This document shows positions 60,230 through 64,000 of a DNA stretch of 64,000 nucleotides, piece by piece (the stretch's first letter is position 1; the number at the start of each line of letters is the position of its first letter). Position numbers and translations under genes: made by a program. This DNA is from Pestalotiopsis fici W106-1 (Eukaryota > Ascomycota > Sordariomycetes > Amphisphaeriales > Sporocadaceae), in the NCBI RefSeq assembly GCF_000516985.1, contig NW_006917091.1:6487521-6551520 (forward strand), read 5' to 3'. Below the pieces are notes generated by a model. The model was not told the DNA's origin. It was given only the letters and a program-made list of their open reading frames with translations, and searched no databases.

Positions 60230-61930
60230 ATGCAGTACACACGAAACATTCACATCGCCAAAGCGCTGAGGCTCGGGCCAAGAAGTTTGCTATCAAAAGG
60301 ACCGCTTATTTTTGCTAGACGATTGTCATCTTCTCAGCCATCAGGCTTGCTAATGCCATGCAAAACATCCATGCAAAACGTGAGTACGGCTACAAAATAC
60401 CATAGCACCGACAGACTCATATGTTCAAAACATCGTTACTCACATGTCGGGTGGTAGCAGAAGCAAATTGCACCATCTTTTCTGATCAGAAACTCTACTA
60501 TACTTCGTTCATATTCTGTAGCAAGTTTTAGCACTGCAGCCGAATCGAAACCCGAAAACCAATTCTCGAACGGCCCGAAGTCGCGGCGAATAAGCATTCC
60601 AATCGATGGGGAAATATTTCAGTTCGCCCCTATCCTCCTACGCGACTCCTGTCAATGCCCAGAGTGTGTGCATGTGTCGACAAGACAAAGGCTATTTTCA
60701 AATGCAGACATTCCTTCCGATATCGAAGCTAGAGATGTGGTATGCAATACTGGTTCGGACTCAGTGAGCATCAGATGGAACAATGATGTACCAGGGTACA
60801 ATGAAGAACATACTACAAACATCAGTATGGCGGATTTACGAGAGATTAGCCAGTCTGGTTCTCATCCCGACTGCCCAAAGGACTCTTTGAAACTCCCGGC
60901 TTTGTGGACCAAGGGGCCTCTGAATTCGCCCGACTACGACTACGAGGCATACATGCAAGACGATGAAACAGTTTACAAGCTCATGAATCAGCTCCAGACT
61001 GCTGGGATAGCTTTCGTAACTAATGCTCCCGGCATCGAAGAGTCCGTGTCCACCATAGCTAGACGTATTGGGCCTTGCAAAGATACTTTCTACGGCTACA
61101 CGTGGGACGGTAAGTAATCGAATCCATCTTCAATTCGCTCATGCTAATTACCCTTCGCAGTCCGTACAGTTCCGGCGGCAAGCAACGCGGCATACACGTC
61201 GCAAGATCTCGGTTTCCATACCGACTTACTCTATTTCCAGCAGCCTCCTCATGTACAACTTCTACATTGCATCCAGTCGGCATCCTCAGGCGGGGCGAGT
61301 GTATTTGCAGATGCATACCTTGCAGCAGTAGACTTGTTCCGCTCGGATATGTCGGCGTTTGATATATTGGCGACTGTGCCCGTCAACTACCACTACAACC
61401 ATGCTGACTCTAATGTATATCGAACGACCAAGACTGTCATTGATCTGCGACCCCTTCGTATCGGTGACGCGACGTACAATCGTGTCGAAGATTACGTTAA
61501 GGCTTACTCCAAGGCCTGCGGCAAGGAACTGGGATCTGAAGACGTGGCGGCTTTGCTGGTTCGCTGCATGGATAAGATCAACTGGGGGCCACCATTCTTT
61601 GCTCCCTTTTCGAATGAGCGTTCCAGCCCACAATTGGAACCGTCATGGGCAAATGATGATGGTTCGCCTCTGTCGGAGTTGAACGACAAGGTCGAGCGGT
61701 GGCACCACGCCGCTCAGAAGTTCAATGCCTTGCTACAGCGCCCCGAGTACCTTCTCGAGCGCAAGATGAAACCAGGGGATTGTGTCTTGTTTGACAATAC
61801 AAGGACACTGCACTCTAGACGAGCGTTTGACAAGGCAGACGTGGGAAAGCCGAGGTGGTTGAGAGGCACCTATGTCGATAAAGACCCTTATTTTAGCAAG
61901 CTTCGCGTCTTGCAAAATAAGTTTGCATGA
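60230..61930 (+). CDS. Gamma-butyrobetaine/trimethyllysine hydroxylase-like 2-oxoglutarate dioxygenase
   Basis: Exons 60230-60383, 60522-61109 and 61161-61930 give 503 residues. The first 30 residues (MQYTRNIHIAKALRLGPRS and on) are basic and without acidic residues, like a mitochondrial presequence. The N-terminal domain has LLRDSCQCPECVH, the CxCxxC zinc motif of this family (C95, C97, C100). The catalytic TauD-like domain has H267 and D269 in LGFHTDLLYF and the distal His H465 in NTRTLHSRRAF. Members are the carnitine-pathway enzymes: gamma-butyrobetaine hydroxylase (last step) or trimethyllysine hydroxylase (first step). Which one, or another substrate, cannot be settled by eye. The first donor (gtacgg at 60384) was chosen by phase; the stronger gtgagt at 60380 would break the frame. 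Confidence 0.88.
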
Positions 61931-62385
61931 GCACAAATTCTTGTACTCTTACACTGAACATTTAAAAGCGACGTCCTGCTTCAAATTCTTGAAATTGCTA
62001 CATGAAATCATCTTTGATCTAGACTCGACAGGTGATGCATTAGTGTGAGATGAAGTCTCTTATTTACAATGATGAAATATAGAGTTCCAATGTAAGGATT
62101 GAGTCTGCTAATCCCAGTTATCCTGGATGTCGGACTGCCTCAGTCTGTCATCATCCGGCCAATTGCTTTCGTTATTGCCTAGAAACTCGCTAGGCTATAG
62201 TGGCTTGTTACGGTAACAGCTACCTCTTGGGCGCTAGGGTCCCAAAGATAGCGCTAACCCCTTCCACAGCACGTAAATATGCAACCCCGCAGCACTCCAC
62301 GTCATATTTCCGTTCATTTAGATATACCCCATGAATACGGCTTCTCTAATAGATATTCTAAAGATACAGCTTTCGTCCGTCGACG
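61931..62385. other. Intergenic region before the Zn2Cys6 gene
   Basis: 455 bases, tandem orientation; the hydroxylase 3' end and the regulator's promoter. No defined site was recognised. Confidence 0.5.
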
Positions 62386-62531
62386 ATGGATCGCCCGTTA
62401 GCCCAAAACAAGCGTACACGCAAAGGCACAGCCAAATCTCGAAGGGGCTGCGCCAGATGCAAATCTCGGCGGGTAGGTTAAGTGTACCTTCACAGACACT
62501 ACTACAATGTTTTGGAATTGACAACCGATAG
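62331..62531 (+). promoter_or_regulatory. Possible overlapping uORF at the Zn2Cys6 gene
   Basis: An ATG at 62331, 55 bases before the main start and in another frame, runs 66 codons through exon 1 and most of the intron. If it lies within the leader, it overlaps the main ATG and would reduce its use. Its peptide has no recognised domain. Confidence 0.3.
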
Positions 62532-64000
62532 GTCAAATGTGATGAGAAACGTCCCTCTTGTGAAAATTGTGTACGAATTGGCCTTCAATGCCCTGGATCC
62601 CAGAAGCAGCCGCTGCGTTGGTCGAGGAAACACGAACAATCCGAGGAGTATACATCAGTTAGCAACCCACCGCAGGACCAGGTTCAAGCCGACGCTACTT
62701 CGCTACGCAACAACGAAGGGTGCAGTGAAATCGTAGCGCCGTTAGTGAACTGCCTGGTGGCATCGGATGCACCACTTAAGGATACAGAGTGTCCTGAGGC
62801 TCTTGAGCATTGCGACGTTCTAGGCTTCGTTCCAGACATCTGGCATACTCATGATGAGTTTCTGAACCCACGAACCGATGAAGATGCTGGCCGGCCTTGG
62901 GACTGGTCGCGGGATACGCCAATGACCACCAAGACCTTTGTGCTGCCAGACAATCAGTGCAACATGCTTGCTGCATCAATCTCCAGGTCTTTGCACGGAT
63001 TAACACATTTGCCGACCATGTTAATCGAGTATTGGTTTTGTTACATTTGTCCAATACGGTCCACATTTGACTCCGACATTAACTTCAATCGAATCCTGGC
63101 CAAAAATGCACATGCGAGGGCCGAAGCTGTCATGTATACCATGCAGGCCATGTCAATTGCCTGTCTTTTGAAGGATATGCCACAACTCCGCGAGACCTCT
63201 TTGACCCTCCGATCGAAAGCTATCTCGGCAATCAACTGCACTCTAACGCAAGTCCGGACTGCAAACTCGATTGAAGGCCAAATCGTAACTGATCTAATCT
63301 TTGCCGTCTTTTGTATTGGTACATCTACAAGTTGGCTAGCATCTTCATCTATGGAAGATGATCCATGGCTAGATATCGCTCGCGAATTACTTTGCTACTG
63401 GAGACGAGACCCCGATACAGCAGACACTCTGGTTTATGCATACTTTTGCCAGGCACTTACTTACTGGAAGATGCTTCTTGCTGCGGAAGGTCGAGGCCCA
63501 ACATACATGAAAGTTCACAGAAACCAGCAGCAAAGGCGAAGCAGGCTCCGCCAAGCGGCCCAGTTGATGACCAATGATTCTTCTCCTGAAGTTCCTTACG
63601 ACGAGCCTGCTTGTGGCCCTATTAATGTTCTTCTGGGAAGCCGACCCAATTCCTGGTGTGGCATATCCAATGAAGTGATTGACATCTTCGGACAAGTGAT
63701 GGCTCTCTGTCGCACTACCATGTGTCAAAAACTCAAATCCCCAAACCCTCCATCAGTCACAGAACTGAGCAATAAACTCTGCGATCTATCGATAGCGCAC
63801 GGGTTATACAGAGAGCTCAATTCTATGGACTTTGGTGCGCTTGTCCTCATGGACGAAGTGCAAGGGTTCCCGGTGCATACACAAGATGACAATACGCCCA
63901 TTGCCCATCTGGTGCAGACCGCGGAAGCGTATCGCCTAGCCGGGATTCTACAGCTCAAATTGGCTTTCCCCGAAATAGTATCCGAGCTCAGTGATCATGA
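62386..64000 (+). CDS. Zn2Cys6 transcription factor, 5' part
   Basis: Exon 1 is 62386-62472. Exon 2 starts at 62532 and is still open at the right edge, so about 518 residues are visible and the gene is cut. The binuclear zinc cluster spans residues about 22-50: RRGCARCKSRR, intron, VKCDEKRPSCENCVRIGLQCPG. The intron sits inside the cluster between CKSRR and VKC, a common place in this family. Basic residues before it (NKRTRKGTAKSRR) suit nuclear import. The later region (from about 185, HLPTMLIEYWFCYICP onward) looks like the fungal-specific activation region (fungal_trans_2 type). Position next to the aldolase/hydroxylase pair suggests pathway control, which is inference only. Confidence 0.9.

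Overview
The window reads as one contig of a filamentous ascomycete, most likely a sordariomycete and probably Hypocreales. The genes are split by short introns (about 40-230 bp, mostly 50-90 bp) with GT..AG ends and CTAAC/CTGAC-type branch points. Intergenic spacing is 0.1-2.5 kb, and the protein set is typical of Pezizomycotina: a Reg1-type phosphatase regulator, a Zn2Cys6 factor, a Clr5-domain protein, OPT and Jen transporters. Species is not determinable by eye. I saw no tRNA, rRNA, CRISPR array or intact transposon, and no obvious RIP-type AT-rich block. Exon models were built by hand from splice motifs and reading frame. All but one of the complete models join in frame with acceptable splice sites.

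Left part (1-4.7 kb): the 3' end of a nucleolin/Gar2-like RNA-binding protein converges on REG1, a glucose-repression PP1 regulatory subunit. Upstream of REG1 lies a stretch of about 10.5 kb (4.7-15.25 kb) in which I find no convincing gene, only simple repeats and recurring TAGGTAGG motifs.

Middle part (15.2-47.7 kb): a conserved housekeeping block. In order: TRM5 (tRNA m1G37 methyltransferase) divergent from an AlkB-type dioxygenase; NUS1 (dolichol synthesis) divergent from COG6 (Golgi tethering); a homeobox factor; a cytosolic-type NAD kinase; RRP46 (exosome) divergent from an RRD2-type PP2A activator; an intracellular GH2 beta-galactosidase; ERG28; an RBR E3 ubiquitin ligase; and an OPT-family oligopeptide transporter. 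The OPT transporter has a broken 5' splice site in its first intron.

Right part (49.7-64 kb): this looks like accessory genome. It has a CorA-like membrane protein with a 21-nt in-frame tandem repeat, a Jen-family carboxylate transporter, a Clr5-domain protein, a small cysteine-rich secreted protein, and a possible metabolic mini-cluster. In the mini-cluster a class II aldolase and a mitochondrial-looking gamma-butyrobetaine/trimethyllysine hydroxylase-like enzyme are divergently transcribed, next to a Zn2Cys6 regulator that runs off the right edge.

How the genes may connect: REG1, the beta-galactosidase (with paired CreA-type sites upstream) and the Jen transporter all belong to carbon catabolite control. 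NUS1 and COG6 both serve glycosylation. TRM5 and the AlkB homologue add and remove N-methyl groups on nucleic acids. The aldolase/hydroxylase/regulator trio is the best candidate here for an undescribed pathway. These links are inferences from position and family.
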